DNA of 64,000 nt from Flavobacterium tyrosinilyticum (GTDB lineage: Bacteria; Bacteroidota; Bacteroidia; Flavobacteriales; Flavobacteriaceae): NCBI RefSeq assembly GCF_023656565.1, contig NZ_JAMOKG010000001.1, positions 874,456 through 938,455 of the forward strand, given 5' to 3'. A program made the translations under genes and the position numbers. The notes under the pieces are model-generated. The model made no database searches. It worked only from the letters and a program-made list of their open reading frames with translations, and was not told the DNA's origin. Positions 22,388-32,073 of the stretch are shown here, one piece after another (position 1 is the first letter of the stretch; every line of letters begins with the position of its first letter).

Positions 22388-23359
22388 TTACTCCAATTCT
22401 TCAAGTAATTGTTCTACATCATCATAGCCTTCATAGTCTTGCGAAATAGTCTGTAAAATGGCTTTGCATTCGTTATATTTTCCTTGTTTTAGCTTAGATA
22501 AAGCCAGATTCCACTTTGCTTTTTCTTTGTAAACAGAATTTTCTGCTTCCAATTCTTTAAAAATGGTTTCTGCTTTTACGTATTTACTTACCTGCAACAA
22601 TGAAACAGCATAAAAATATTTTATTTCATCTGAATTGTTTTCCTTCAAAATACTTTCAAAAATCGGAATCGCGGTTTCATATCTTTTTCCGTTAAAATTA
22701 TTTTCTGCTTGTTTTAAAATGGCTTCAGAAACGCCTCTTTCTGTAAAATAGGCACTTTCTGGATGGTTATAATCTTCAAAATTAGGATAATGTCTATAAT
22801 CAAAGAAAAACAATCCGAACATTACAATTATAGAAATTGCTACGGCAAAATACCAAGGTTTAAGCGACGCTGTTTTATGTTTCTTTTTATTGAAATATTT
22901 ATCTGAAATTTTAGTCAGGTTTCCTTCAAAAGCAACTCTATCCTCTTCTATTTCATGTTTATTTTCGTTTCCGTAACGCTTTAGTTCTTCTTCAAATTTT
23001 TCTGTCTGAGCAATCAATTCGTGAGCAGATTCATTAACAGATACTACGTTTTCATAAATTGTTACATCTTTATGGGCAGAATTTTTGAGTTGGTTTAGCC
23101 ATCGTCTTTTACAAAGCAAGAAAAAATAGGCATCAAATGGACATGTTAAGTGAAGTTTTCCCGCTTTCGCCTGATTAAAAAGCAAAACCATGATTTCGTG
23201 AACCACATCCTGCGCTTGATCTTTGTCTCCAGAATTATTGGTTATAAACTGGACCACTTTGGGCGCAAACTTTTTATATATCATTTCAATTACTACCGAG
23301 TCATTTGCAGCAAGTCCGTCGATATATTTTTGATCCGGATGAATTGTATTTAGATCCAT
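22388..23359 (-). CDS. Sigma-70 region 2 fused to a membrane TPR protein, region 4 missing
   Basis: 323 residues from ATG 23359; an ATG three codons upstream is also possible. Residues 10-95 resemble ECF sigma region 2 (YKKFAPKVVQFITNNSGDKDQAQDVVHEIMVLLF ... FLLCKRRWLNQLK). Instead of the expected region 4 HTH, the protein runs through a charged linker (110-165) into a transmembrane helix (about 168-186) and TPR repeats (about 212-323). In relatives I would expect a sigma gene and a separate membrane TPR gene, so this looks like an in-frame fusion with loss of the -35 binding domain. It may be non-functional as a sigma factor, or act as a membrane-tethered modulator. Confidence 0.7.
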   Translation of the reverse strand: MDLNTIHPDQKYIDGLAANDSVVIEMIYKKFAPKVVQFITNNSGDKDQAQDVVHEIMVLLFNQAKAGKLHLTCPFDAYFFLLCKRRWLNQLKNSAHKDVTIYENVVSVNESAHELIAQTEKFEEELKRYGNENKHEIEEDRVAFEGNLTKISDKYFNKKKHKTASLKPWYFAVAISIIVMFGLFFFDYRHYPNFEDYNHPESAYFTERGVSEAILKQAENNFNGKRYETAIPIFESILKENNSDEIKYFYAVSLLQVSKYVKAETIFKELEAENSVYKEKAKWNLALSKLKQGKYNECKAILQTISQDYEGYDDVEQLLEELE

Positions 23360-23584
23360 AAAAAGCATTTTATAGCTAATTTAGAAAAAAGAATCCTAAA
23401 AATCTTAAAAAACAAAAGGTAACCACATTATAATCAACTGCATATAATTAAAAAAAACTTAAAAAAAGCTTTAAAAAATTAAAAGGATAAAAATAGGAAA
23501 CAAACCTTACGTATATTTTGAAACTCCAACAAGCCTTCCAATTATATCTTTTGCATATCATTAGTTTTTTGGGTTTAATTGCTT

Positions 23585-23592
23585 TATTTTTG
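23585..23592 (+). promoter_or_regulatory. -7 promoter element of the aspartic protease gene
   Basis: TATTTTTG matches TAnnTTTG, 20 bp before ATG 23613. Confidence 0.5.
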
Positions 23593-23612
23593 AGTTTCAA
23601 TCAATACTAGGA

Positions 23613-24050
23613 ATGGAAAATCTTCACGAAATTCTCAAAACAGAGAAGTACAAAAAAATAAAGTTTAAAATAACCAAAACACAGCATTTGCTAATTAAAG
23701 CTAAAATTAATGGCTATTCTGGAAATTTTATTTTAGATACAGGCGCATCCAATACTTGTGTAGGTTTTGAGTCTATTGAACGTTTTGAACTTGCTGCAAA
23801 AAATTCTAAAACAAAAGCTTCTGGAGCTGGTGGGACTGGAATGGCAACACAGATTTCGTCTCAAAATAAACTGCAATTAGGTAGCTGGAAAAGTAAAGAT
23901 TTTAGCATTGTCATTTTTGATCTTTCACATGTAAACGAAGCATTAGAATCGTACAAAGCAAAACCTGTTCACGGTATTATCGGTGCCGATGTTTTATTGC
24001 AAGGAAAAGCAATTATTGACTATTTTAACCATTATTTGTATTTAAAATAA
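23613..24050 (+). CDS. Retropepsin-like aspartic protease domain protein
   Basis: 145 residues, no signal peptide. The catalytic FILDTGASNTCVG (Asp-Thr-Gly-Ala) and the later HGIIGADVLLQGKAIIDY (hydrophobic-hydrophobic-Gly) are the hallmarks of single-domain clan AA proteases, which work as dimers. The substrate is unknown. It is followed 53 bp later by the T9SS cargo gene on the same strand. Confidence 0.85.
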   Translation: MENLHEILKTEKYKKIKFKITKTQHLLIKAKINGYSGNFILDTGASNTCVGFESIERFELAAKNSKTKASGAGGTGMATQISSQNKLQLGSWKSKDFSIVIFDLSHVNEALESYKAKPVHGIIGADVLLQGKAIIDYFNHYLYLK

Positions 24051-24066
24051 GACAATCCCTTTTTTT

Positions 24067-24100
24067 GATATATTTGTTGAGCTATTTTAACAAATATATC
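24067..24100 (+). promoter_or_regulatory. Perfect inverted repeat over the promoter/5' end of the T9SS gene
   Basis: GATATATTTGTT (24067-24078) and AACAAATATATC (24089-24100) form 12-bp perfect arms with a 10-bp spacer, ending 3 bp before the start codon. The left arm contains TATATTTG (24069-24076), a match to the -7 consensus. Confidence 0.7.
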
Positions 24101-24103
24101 TGT

Positions 24104-26092
24104 ATGAAAAAAACTCTACTTTGTTTTCTTTTTTTATTGCCTACTTTAATTTTTGCTCAGATTAGCAAACTTGAAACCTGCCAAAATTATCCTTTATTTG
24201 ATTTGACTACTAAAAGTGCGGAACTAATTGGAAATTTAAATCCTTTGCAGACAAACATTAGCTATCATCTAAGTCTTGAAGACGCTAATAATAATGTAAA
24301 TGCAATACCTGATCCTGTAAGGTATTCTTCTTATAATCCTCGCACTATATATGCCAGAATAAATAATAATGGCACTATTAGCACTAACTATTTTGAGTTA
24401 GGTTTCTATCCGTCTTTTGAAGTTCAATATCTCACAACTGCAATAACTTGTGATCAACCAAAATCACAAATTATGATAGTTGGGCCAGGAGGCAATACCA
24501 CTTATTATTATTCTCTTGATTATGGAGAAACTTACAAGCCTACAAATTTCTTCTATTTAGATCCTGGAAACTATACAGTTCTGATTAGAGACAGTAAAAA
24601 TTGTGCACCTCTCAATAATCCTTTACACATACAAGTAGGTAGCTATACTCCATTGATTGCAAATGCAACTGTTACAGAAGGTGTTAGTTGTGGCGATAAA
24701 GATCTTGTTACAATCACAGGAACTGGAGGGGCATCTTTTTATACTTATTCTTTTGATGGAAAAAATTACTCCGCCTCAAATGTATCAAGCGAATTAAAAG
24801 CGGGAACTCATACTGTATACATAAAAGATCAAGTTGGATGTATTGCTTCAACAAACGTTACAGTCAATCAATATAAATCTACTTTATCTTCAATGGCTGC
24901 GATAACCAATACTACTTGTAATAACAAAGGTTCAATTAAAATTGTTACCGAAGGCGGAAAACTGCCATACCAGTATTCTATCAATGGTGCTCCTTATATA
25001 ACTAATCAAACATCTAACTTTACTTTAAACAACTTAGAACCAGGCGCTTATTCAATAACAACAAAAGATGATGCAAACTGTACATTTACACAAAACATTC
25101 TTATAAGACAATATAACCCAATATCTGTTGATTTAACAGCCAAAAATGTATCCTGTAAATCAGCAGCAGACGGATCAATTGAAGCAAATGCAACTGGCGG
25201 TGTTTTTCCCTACAAATTCCAACTTAGAAACGCCATTGGAACTCAACTAACAGACCCGCAATCGTCTAATATTTTTAAATATTTAGGAGTGGGAGATTAC
25301 ACTGTTGATGTTATTGATGCCGTAAACTGCAGTATAAGATCATCAATAATACATATAAGTGAGCCTAATCCAATAATTGTAAGTGCAAATATTGAAAATC
25401 AGACCATAACTGTAAATGCAGTTGGAGGAACTGGAAAATATCTTTATTCTTTAGATCTTTTCGAACGTGTGACTAATAATGTCTTTACAAATGTAAGTTT
25501 TGGAAATCATGAAATTTATGTTTTCGATGAAAATGGCTGTTACACCATGTTATATATAACGGTTAATCCGCCAGCTCCAATAATTGATGGAAAAACAGAA
25601 ATAGTTTTAGAATTCAAGTCTGGGCAAACTTTAGGTGATCTTGTTATTAATGGTCAAAACATTAAATGGTACAGTACACCTGGAACTTCATCAACGGGAA
25701 AAACAAGTAAAGTTGCCATAGAACCTTCTTTACCATTGTCTACGGTTTTGGTTGATGGTGTAACTTATTATGCCTCACAAACTATAAACGGAATTGAAAG
25801 TAAGGAACGTCTTGCTGTAACTGCAAAATTAAACGGTTCGCTTTCTAATCCAGATTTTGACTTGACTAGTTTTCAGTTTTACCCAAATCCAGTAAAACAT
25901 ATTTTATCAGTCAAAAACAAATCAGCTATAGAAGACATTCAAATTTTCTCTGTTTCGGGACAATCTGCTTTTGCAAAAAAATTAAATAGTACAGAAGCTC
26001 AAATAGATTTATCTCATCTTGCTTCTGGTCTGTACATTTTAAATATAAAGTCTGACGGAAAAGAAAAAGCTGTGAAATTTATTAAAGAATAA
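24104..26092 (+). CDS. T9SS-exported protein with SprB-like repeats
   Basis: 662 residues from ATG 24104; an upstream TTG frame extension is rejected because the promoter overlaps it. A signal peptide (MKKTLLCFLFLLPTLIFAQ) is followed by several SprB-type repeats with the pattern C..GSI...GG..PY.YS...G.YT...D...C (about 110-480). The type A T9SS C-terminal sorting domain ends the protein (FQFYPNPVKHILSVKNK ... GLYILNIKSDGKEKAVKFI). It is expected to be secreted across the outer membrane and attached to the surface or released. The function is adhesive or structural by analogy only. Confidence 0.9.
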   Translation: MKKTLLCFLFLLPTLIFAQISKLETCQNYPLFDLTTKSAELIGNLNPLQTNISYHLSLEDANNNVNAIPDPVRYSSYNPRTIYARINNNGTISTNYFELGFYPSFEVQYLTTAITCDQPKSQIMIVGPGGNTTYYYSLDYGETYKPTNFFYLDPGNYTVLIRDSKNCAPLNNPLHIQVGSYTPLIANATVTEGVSCGDKDLVTITGTGGASFYTYSFDGKNYSASNVSSELKAGTHTVYIKDQVGCIASTNVTVNQYKSTLSSMAAITNTTCNNKGSIKIVTEGGKLPYQYSINGAPYITNQTSNFTLNNLEPGAYSITTKDDANCTFTQNILIRQYNPISVDLTAKNVSCKSAADGSIEANATGGVFPYKFQLRNAIGTQLTDPQSSNIFKYLGVGDYTVDVIDAVNCSIRSSIIHISEPNPIIVSANIENQTITVNAVGGTGKYLYSLDLFERVTNNVFTNVSFGNHEIYVFDENGCYTMLYITVNPPAPIIDGKTEIVLEFKSGQTLGDLVINGQNIKWYSTPGTSSTGKTSKVAIEPSLPLSTVLVDGVTYYASQTINGIESKERLAVTAKLNGSLSNPDFDLTSFQFYPNPVKHILSVKNKSAIEDIQIFSVSGQSAFAKKLNSTEAQIDLSHLASGLYILNIKSDGKEKAVKFIKE

Positions 26093-26107
26093 AACTTCAC
26101 CACACAT

Positions 26108-26144
26108 AAAAAAGCCTTCATAATTTAAATATGAAGGCTTTTTT
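26108..26144. terminator. Bidirectional terminator
   Basis: AAAAAAGCCTTCATA / TATGAAGGCTTTTTT between the convergent T9SS gene and the MFS pump gene. Confidence 0.88.
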
Positions 26145-26163
26145 ACTTTAAAAATATATCTTT

Positions 26164-27402
26164 TTATTGTTCCTTTTCTGTTTGTGGAACAGCATGTTTT
26201 TTCAACGAAAAATAAGCAACAACTGTACTTAGCAACATTAAAACTCCTCCTAAAATAAAAGGTGCTCCAGCAAATTTAAACGGTGCATCATCGTGCGTGA
26301 AAAAGTAAAATGTATTGGCCATCATGGGCGGACCAATAATAGAAGAAGCGCTCATTAAACTGGTTAAAGTTCCTTGAATTTCTCCTTGCTCGCTTGGTTC
26401 TACTTTACTTGCTACAACAGATTGTAGTGCTGGTCCAGCAATTCCACCAAGGCAATACGGAATTAAAAACACAAACATCATCCAGCTTTCTGTTGCAAAA
26501 GCAAACAACAGCATTCCGATTGTATATAAAGCTAAACCGATGTAAATACTTTTCTCGTTTCCAATCTTCGGATTGATGTATCTAACCAATCCTCCTTGCA
26601 CAACTCCTACCAAGAGACCAATTATTCCTAATGAGATTCCGATCATTCTTTCATCCCAATTAAATTGATAAATGGTGAAGAAACTCCAATTGCTTTGTAC
26701 GGCATGCGAACCTACATACAACAAAAATATTGCGGCAATTAAACCAATTAAAGTTGGATATTTTCTCAAACCTAAAATAGCTCCAATTGGATTGGCACGT
26801 TTCCAATCAAAAGGTCTACGATTCTCTTTTTTAAGTGATTCTGGTAAAATAAAAAATCCATAAAGAAAGTTTACCATACATAAAATGGCTGCGGCATAAA
26901 AAGGAACTCGTGATCCGTATTGGCCTAAAAGCCCTCCAATAACTGGTCCGATTATGAATCCTAGTCCGAAAGCAGCACCTACTAATCCGAAATTCTTAGC
27001 TCTATTTTCAGGAGTGCTGACATCGGCAATATAAGCCGAAGCTGTTGTAATACTCGCACCAGTGACTCCAGCAATAATCCTTCCGATAAAAAGCCAGATA
27101 ATGGTTGGAGAGAACGCCAGTAAAATATAATCTAAAGAAAATCCGAAAAGGGAAATTAAGATGATTGGTCTTCTTCCGAATTTATCACTTAAATTTCCAA
27201 TTACAGGAGCAAATACAAACTGAGTTATCGCATACGCGAAAGTTAACCAGCCACCAATTTTTGCCGCTTCGCTGATGTCTCCATGAATCAATTCTTCGAT
27301 TAGTTTTGGTATTACAGGAATAATAATTCCCCATCCTGTAATGTCTATTAACATGGTTATGAAAATAAAACCAATTGCTGCAGATTTATCTTTTTGTAGC
27401 AT
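26164..27402 (-). CDS. Tet(A)-like MFS efflux transporter
   Basis: 412 residues with 12 predicted helices. The N-terminal GWGIIIPVIPKLIEEL and the loop GNLSDKFGRRPIILIS (MFS motif A) place it in the TCR/Tet multidrug group. The start is set at ATG 27402 (MLQKDKSAAIGFIF), not at the ATG 23 codons upstream, because the first helix then starts normally. No regulator is adjacent. It expels small drugs or metabolites by proton antiport; the substrate is unknown. Confidence 0.87.
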   Translation of the reverse strand: MLQKDKSAAIGFIFITMLIDITGWGIIIPVIPKLIEELIHGDISEAAKIGGWLTFAYAITQFVFAPVIGNLSDKFGRRPIILISLFGFSLDYILLAFSPTIIWLFIGRIIAGVTGASITTASAYIADVSTPENRAKNFGLVGAAFGLGFIIGPVIGGLLGQYGSRVPFYAAAILCMVNFLYGFFILPESLKKENRRPFDWKRANPIGAILGLRKYPTLIGLIAAIFLLYVGSHAVQSNWSFFTIYQFNWDERMIGISLGIIGLLVGVVQGGLVRYINPKIGNEKSIYIGLALYTIGMLLFAFATESWMMFVFLIPYCLGGIAGPALQSVVASKVEPSEQGEIQGTLTSLMSASSIIGPPMMANTFYFFTHDDAPFKFAGAPFILGGVLMLLSTVVAYFSLKKHAVPQTEKEQ

Positions 27403-27524
27403 AATTATTTTAGTAAGGTGATGCAAATAAACATATTTTTCAATTAAGAATAGGAAAATTCCAAATCTCAAAGTTCAAATTCCAAAGTTCAAATTCCAAA
27501 TTCCAATGTAAAGTGCTGTTTTTT

Positions 27525-27612
27525 TTCACGCAGATCTACTAAAGATTTGAGCAGATACATGCAGATTTCTTTTAATTTAATCTGCCAAAATCTGTAAAAT
27601 CTGCGTGAAATA
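27525..27612. repeat. Palindromic word array (ATCTGC motifs)
   Basis: TTTCACGCAGATctact...GCAGATACATGCAGATT is mirrored by AATCTGCCAAAATCTGTAAAATCTGCGTGAAA. The array can fold as a long imperfect hairpin. A related simple array, CAAATTCCAAAGTTC, lies at 27473-27505. Confidence 0.6.
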
Positions 27613-27630
27613 ATTTTAAAGAATCAATAA

Positions 27631-27670
27631 AAAAATCCCAAATTCCAATTTAAAGGAACTTGGGATTTTT
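27631..27670. terminator. Hairpin between the RND operon and the MFS gene
   Basis: AAAAATCCCAAATTCC (27631-27646) and GGAACTTGGGATTTTT (27655-27670) pair with one mismatch. On the minus strand the arm ends in U-runs, so it terminates the RND efflux operon. It shares its core with the hairpin at 17238-17278. Confidence 0.7.
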
Positions 27671-27724
27671 CATTGTGAAATTCCGAATTCGGGCTCGGAA
27701 TTCCACTATCAAAAATCAAAACTA

Positions 27725-30700
27725 TTAATGAGTATGTTTCGGATTAAAACCGTCTTCACTTAATTCTGTATGCTCATAATCGGCATGCATTTCAGCTTCA
27801 TAATCGATTTTTTCTCCTTTAGAGAACTTACGGATAATTTTCTCCATAATGTCGTAGATAACTGGTACAACAATCAAAGTAAGGAATAATGATGAAATCA
27901 AACCTCCAATGATTACCCATGCTAATCCGTTTTTCCATTCAGCTCCTGCTCCAGATGCTAATGCAATTGGGAACATACCAAACACCATCGCAATTGTTGT
28001 CATCAAGATCGGACGTAAACGAGCGTGGTTTGCTTGGATTAGGGCATTTCTAATTGATTCTCCAGCTGCTCTTCGCTGATTCGTATAATCGACAAGCATA
28101 ATCGCATTCTTACACACCAGACCAATCAACATGATTACCCCTAAGATCGTAAAGATATTTAAAGTGTTGTTTGTTAATGCTAAGGCGAATAAAACTCCAA
28201 TGAACGAAAGCGGAATAGCAAATAATACGACAAACGGGTGAACGAAACTATCATATAATCCAACCATTACAAGGTAAACCAAGATAATAGCGGCTAATAA
28301 TGCAATTCCTAAAGTACCAAATCCTTCAGATTGGTTCTCTTGGTCACCACCCCAGATATAGTTGACCCCTGTTGGTTTTTGCAATTTATCCAATTTCGCT
28401 TGCCATTGCTGAACGATTGTTCCAGCTGGCACCCCAACGTTCTGACCTTGTACAGTTACAGAAGCTGTTTTATCTCTACGCTCTAATTTACTTGGTCCAG
28501 AACCTTCACTAATCGTTGCAAATTGGTTTAATTTAATCTGCTGACCTGCATTGTTGATGAAAATCAAGTTACTAACGTCTGTGATATTTTTTCTATCAAA
28601 TTCGTTGTATTTGATATTGATGTCATATTCGTATTCACCAGCTCTAAATTTACCGTCTGTATTACCACTATAAGCTGTCTGCATAGTTAAACCAACTGTT
28701 TGAAGTGTTAATCCTAATGCAGCCATTTTATCTCTATCAACTTGAACGTTGATCTCAGGATTTCCGTCCTCAACTGTTAATTTAATCTCAGTTGTTCCAG
28801 GAATAGTACGTAATTCAGCTTCAGCCATTTTTGCAAATTTCATCGCGCTTTCTACGTTTGGACCTGTTACAATCAAACCTAAAGTTGCATCCTCAGCAGT
28901 ACCTAAAATACCTACTGGAACCGTTTTAACTTTTGCACCAACTAAAACTTTTTCTAATTTACGTTTTACTTTTGCAGCATAAACATTGGCATCATCCGTA
29001 CGATCTTTTTGATCAATCATTTTAACATCAATCTCAGCTTTGTAAGCAGTTGCCTGAGCAGCTCCTAAACCTTCACTGGTTTGTCCTACAGTTGTAATTT
29101 GGCTGAAAACATATTTCTCTCCTTTTAAGAAAGCTTCTGCTTTTTGCGTCATAAAGTTAGTTTGCTCTAATGAAGCATCTTTTGGCATCTCAATTTGAAC
29201 CAAGAACTCACCACTATCAGATGATGCGAAGAACTCTCCTCCAATATATCCACCTCCCATTAACCAGAAGATCGTACCAAAAAACAATACCAGAATAACT
29301 CCCATTGTTTTAATATAGTGATCCAAACACCAGTTTAACAAGTTAGATACCCAGTTAGTAAAACGAGTTAAGTAGCTTTCAAATCCTAAAATGATTCTTC
29401 CGAAAATGTTTTTACCTTCAATATGTTCTAGTTTTCCAAAACGAGAAGACAACCACGGAATAATGGTAAACGAAGCCAATAATGAGAACATCGTAGAGAT
29501 AATTACCGTAACACAGAATTGTGTAATAATGTTCGATACTAATCCTGTACTCATTGCAATTGGCAAGAACACTACCACAATTACTAATGTAATCGAAGTT
29601 ACTGTTGCACCAATTTCGGCAGTTCCGTCATAAGCTGCACGGATTCGGCTTTTACCCATCTCCATGTGTCGATAAATATTCTCCAATACCACAATCGCGT
29701 CATCCACAAGAATACCAACAACAAGAGATAAACCAAGTAAAGACATTAAGTTAAGCGTATAGCCTAATAAATAAATTCCAATAAATGTTGCAATCAAAGA
29801 TGCTGGAATAGAAACCATTACGATCAATGAGTTTCTAATACTGTGCAAGAAGAACAACATTACGAAAGCTACCAGAATAACCGCAATTAACAAATCGTGT
29901 ACAACAGAATCTGCTGCTTCAAGAGTAAAGACTGTACTGTCTTTTGCTACTTCCAATTTCAATTGAGCCGATTTATAATCGTTCTCTAAAGTCTTAATTG
30001 TCTTAATCAATTGCTCACTTACCGCAACGGCATTTGCATCTGATTGTTTTACAATTTGAAGTACTATCGCACTTTTTTGATCTACACGCGCAATTTTCTC
30101 CGCGATTTTTTGTGTATCCTGAACATCAGCAATATCTCCTAAACGAACTTGAATTCCGTCTTGTGAAGAAACTACTAAATTTCTTAATTCATCAACATTT
30201 TTATATTTACCCGCTAAACGAATTAATATTTTTTGGTTACGAGTTTGAATGTTACCCGTTGGGAAATCCAGATTCGAAGTTAAGATAGTCTGCTGCACCT
30301 GAGGAACTGAAAGTCCGTAACCTTGCATTTTTACTGCGTCAAGGTTTACTTGAATCTCACGCTCTTGACCACCAATAATGTTTACCTGAGCAACCCCTTG
30401 TACACGAGATAAAACTGGAGCAATTTTTTTATCGATCAAATCGTAAAACGCTGCTTCGTCCATTTTTCCATTCGCACCAAGCGTCATAATTGGTAAATCA
30501 CTCAAAGAGAATTTAGTTAATGACGGTGGATCTGCATCGTCTGGAAGATCACTTAAAATAGCATTAATTTTCCGCTGCGCATCGTTCATCGAAATATCAA
30601 CGTTTGCATTTGATGTCAATGTAATCGATACTACAGAAAGAGATTCATAAGATTTAGAATCAATTTTCTTGATATTTTCCAGAGACGCAATCGCATCTTC

Positions 30701-30901
30701 AATTTTCTTTGTCACTGTATTTTCAACCTCACTTGGAGAAGCTCCAGGATATACAGTTGAAACCGTAATAACGTTGGTTTCGAATTTTGGGATCAGCTCG
30801 TAGCCTAATTGGCTGTAGCTGAACAATCCACCAAGAGTCAGAATTGTAAACAATACAATTACCAACGACGGACGTTTTATGGATATTTCGGCTAATTTCA
30901 T
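27725..30901 (-). CDS. RND efflux pump inner-membrane permease (HAE-1 type)
   Basis: 1058 residues, the usual length. The N-terminus MKLAEISIKRPSLVIVLFTI and the proton-relay helix LVVGILVDDAIVVLENIYRH (Asp-Asp in helix 4) are typical of AcrB-like drug pumps. The second half repeats the fold and ends with IIGGLISSLFLTLIVVPVIYD. It takes drugs or detergents from the periplasm and feeds them to the TolC-type channel, driven by protons. It is the last gene of the operon tetR-tolC-adaptor-permease. Confidence 0.95.
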   Translation of the reverse strand: MKLAEISIKRPSLVIVLFTILTLGGLFSYSQLGYELIPKFETNVITVSTVYPGASPSEVENTVTKKIEDAIASLENIKKIDSKSYESLSVVSITLTSNANVDISMNDAQRKINAILSDLPDDADPPSLTKFSLSDLPIMTLGANGKMDEAAFYDLIDKKIAPVLSRVQGVAQVNIIGGQEREIQVNLDAVKMQGYGLSVPQVQQTILTSNLDFPTGNIQTRNQKILIRLAGKYKNVDELRNLVVSSQDGIQVRLGDIADVQDTQKIAEKIARVDQKSAIVLQIVKQSDANAVAVSEQLIKTIKTLENDYKSAQLKLEVAKDSTVFTLEAADSVVHDLLIAVILVAFVMLFFLHSIRNSLIVMVSIPASLIATFIGIYLLGYTLNLMSLLGLSLVVGILVDDAIVVLENIYRHMEMGKSRIRAAYDGTAEIGATVTSITLVIVVVFLPIAMSTGLVSNIITQFCVTVIISTMFSLLASFTIIPWLSSRFGKLEHIEGKNIFGRIILGFESYLTRFTNWVSNLLNWCLDHYIKTMGVILVLFFGTIFWLMGGGYIGGEFFASSDSGEFLVQIEMPKDASLEQTNFMTQKAEAFLKGEKYVFSQITTVGQTSEGLGAAQATAYKAEIDVKMIDQKDRTDDANVYAAKVKRKLEKVLVGAKVKTVPVGILGTAEDATLGLIVTGPNVESAMKFAKMAEAELRTIPGTTEIKLTVEDGNPEINVQVDRDKMAALGLTLQTVGLTMQTAYSGNTDGKFRAGEYEYDINIKYNEFDRKNITDVSNLIFINNAGQQIKLNQFATISEGSGPSKLERRDKTASVTVQGQNVGVPAGTIVQQWQAKLDKLQKPTGVNYIWGGDQENQSEGFGTLGIALLAAIILVYLVMVGLYDSFVHPFVVLFAIPLSFIGVLFALALTNNTLNIFTILGVIMLIGLVCKNAIMLVDYTNQRRAAGESIRNALIQANHARLRPILMTTIAMVFGMFPIALASGAGAEWKNGLAWVIIGGLISSLFLTLIVVPVIYDIMEKIIRKFSKGEKIDYEAEMHADYEHTELSEDGFNPKHTH

Positions 30902-30904
30902 ATA

Positions 30905-30985
30905 TCTTATTTTTGGCTTTAGGCTATATGCTGTAGGCTTTAGGCTTTTATTAAAGGCTTAAAGTTTATGGCTTAAGGCTTAAAG
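30905..30985. repeat. Word array (GGCTTTAGGCTT / GGCTTAAGGCTTAAAG)
   Basis: Near-tandem GGCTTTAGGCTATATGCTGT and GGCTTATGGCTTAAGGCTTAAAGC words lie in the short gap between adaptor and permease genes. Simple, repetitive, of unknown role; possibly an RNA spacing or processing element. Confidence 0.5.
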
Positions 30986-30993
30986 CGGTATAA

Positions 30994-32061
30994 TTATTTA
31001 ATAATTTCTACTGTATTTCCGTCTTGTAAGTTGATCTGACCTGTAACAATTACTACTTCTCCGTCATTTAAACCATTAATGATTTCAACTTTATCTCCTA
31101 AAATTCTTCCAGCTACAACTTTTTTCAATTTAGCAACATTGTTTTCTACAACAAAGATTTCGTTGCTGCTCACACTTCCAACAAAAGCATTTCTAGGAAC
31201 AACTTTCAAGTTTTGTTTTTGGTTTTTAGCACCAAAGTTTGCAGTTCCGTACATACCCGCTTTTAGGTCATTGTTTGCATTGTTTGTAATTTCAATTTCA
31301 ACAGGGAAATTTAAAGATGCATCTGCTTTTGCAGCGATGAAAGTAATTTTTCCGCTAAAAGATTTATCAGGATAAACACTTGCTGTAATATCTACAGTCT
31401 GTCCTAATTTTAAACTAGCAACTTGCGTTTCGTTTACTGTAACAGTCAATTTTAATTTAGAAACATTTACAATATCAAATAAAGCAGTTGCAGGCATTCC
31501 AGCTAAAATAGAACCTGGTTCGATATATTTTTTATTGATGTATCCATTAATAGGAGCTTTTACTCTTGTGTCTCCAACATTAATTTTAGCTTGAGTATAG
31601 CTAGATTGTGCATTAGTCAAAGCCAATTTTGCTTGATCTAATTGTTGTTTTGTAACACCACCTGTTTTGAAAGCATTTTCATATCTAGCATAATCAGATT
31701 TTGCATTTTGATATGCTGCTTCTGCCGCTTGCGCATTTACATTGATAACATCGCCCCTTACTGTTAAAAGAGTTTGTCCTACTCTTACGTAGTCACCTTC
31801 TTTAACTAAAACACTAATTACTTTTCCAGATTTTTCAGCAGAAAAAGTCAATTCCTGAATCGGTGCAAAGTTTCCGTTTGCAGTAAACCCTAAGTTAACA
31901 TCTTCTGTTTTTACTGTAGCTACTTTTACAGAAACGGCTGCATTTTTTTCTGCTACAATTGCAGTTTTCGCTTCGTTTTCTGTTTTGTTCTTATTTAGAA
32001 TGTAGTTAATCCCGACAATAGCCACGACTATGATTACGATTGTTATAATTATTTTCTTCAT
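30994..32061 (-). CDS. RND efflux periplasmic adaptor (membrane fusion protein)
   Basis: 355 residues. It has an N-terminal membrane anchor (IIITIVIIVVAIVGINYIL), a lipoyl half-motif (LTFSAEKSGKVISVLVKEGDYVRVGQ), an alpha hairpin with Ala/Gln-rich coils (120-165), a second lipoyl half (DTRVKAPINGYINKKYIEPG) and a beta barrel. It joins the RND permease to the outer-membrane channel. It lies 12 bp after the TolC-type gene. Confidence 0.94.
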   Translation of the reverse strand: MKKIIITIVIIVVAIVGINYILNKNKTENEAKTAIVAEKNAAVSVKVATVKTEDVNLGFTANGNFAPIQELTFSAEKSGKVISVLVKEGDYVRVGQTLLTVRGDVINVNAQAAEAAYQNAKSDYARYENAFKTGGVTKQQLDQAKLALTNAQSSYTQAKINVGDTRVKAPINGYINKKYIEPGSILAGMPATALFDIVNVSKLKLTVTVNETQVASLKLGQTVDITASVYPDKSFSGKITFIAAKADASLNFPVEIEITNNANNDLKAGMYGTANFGAKNQKQNLKVVPRNAFVGSVSSNEIFVVENNVAKLKKVVAGRILGDKVEIINGLNDGEVVIVTGQINLQDGNTVEIIK

Positions 32062-32073
32062 TGTAATAATTTG

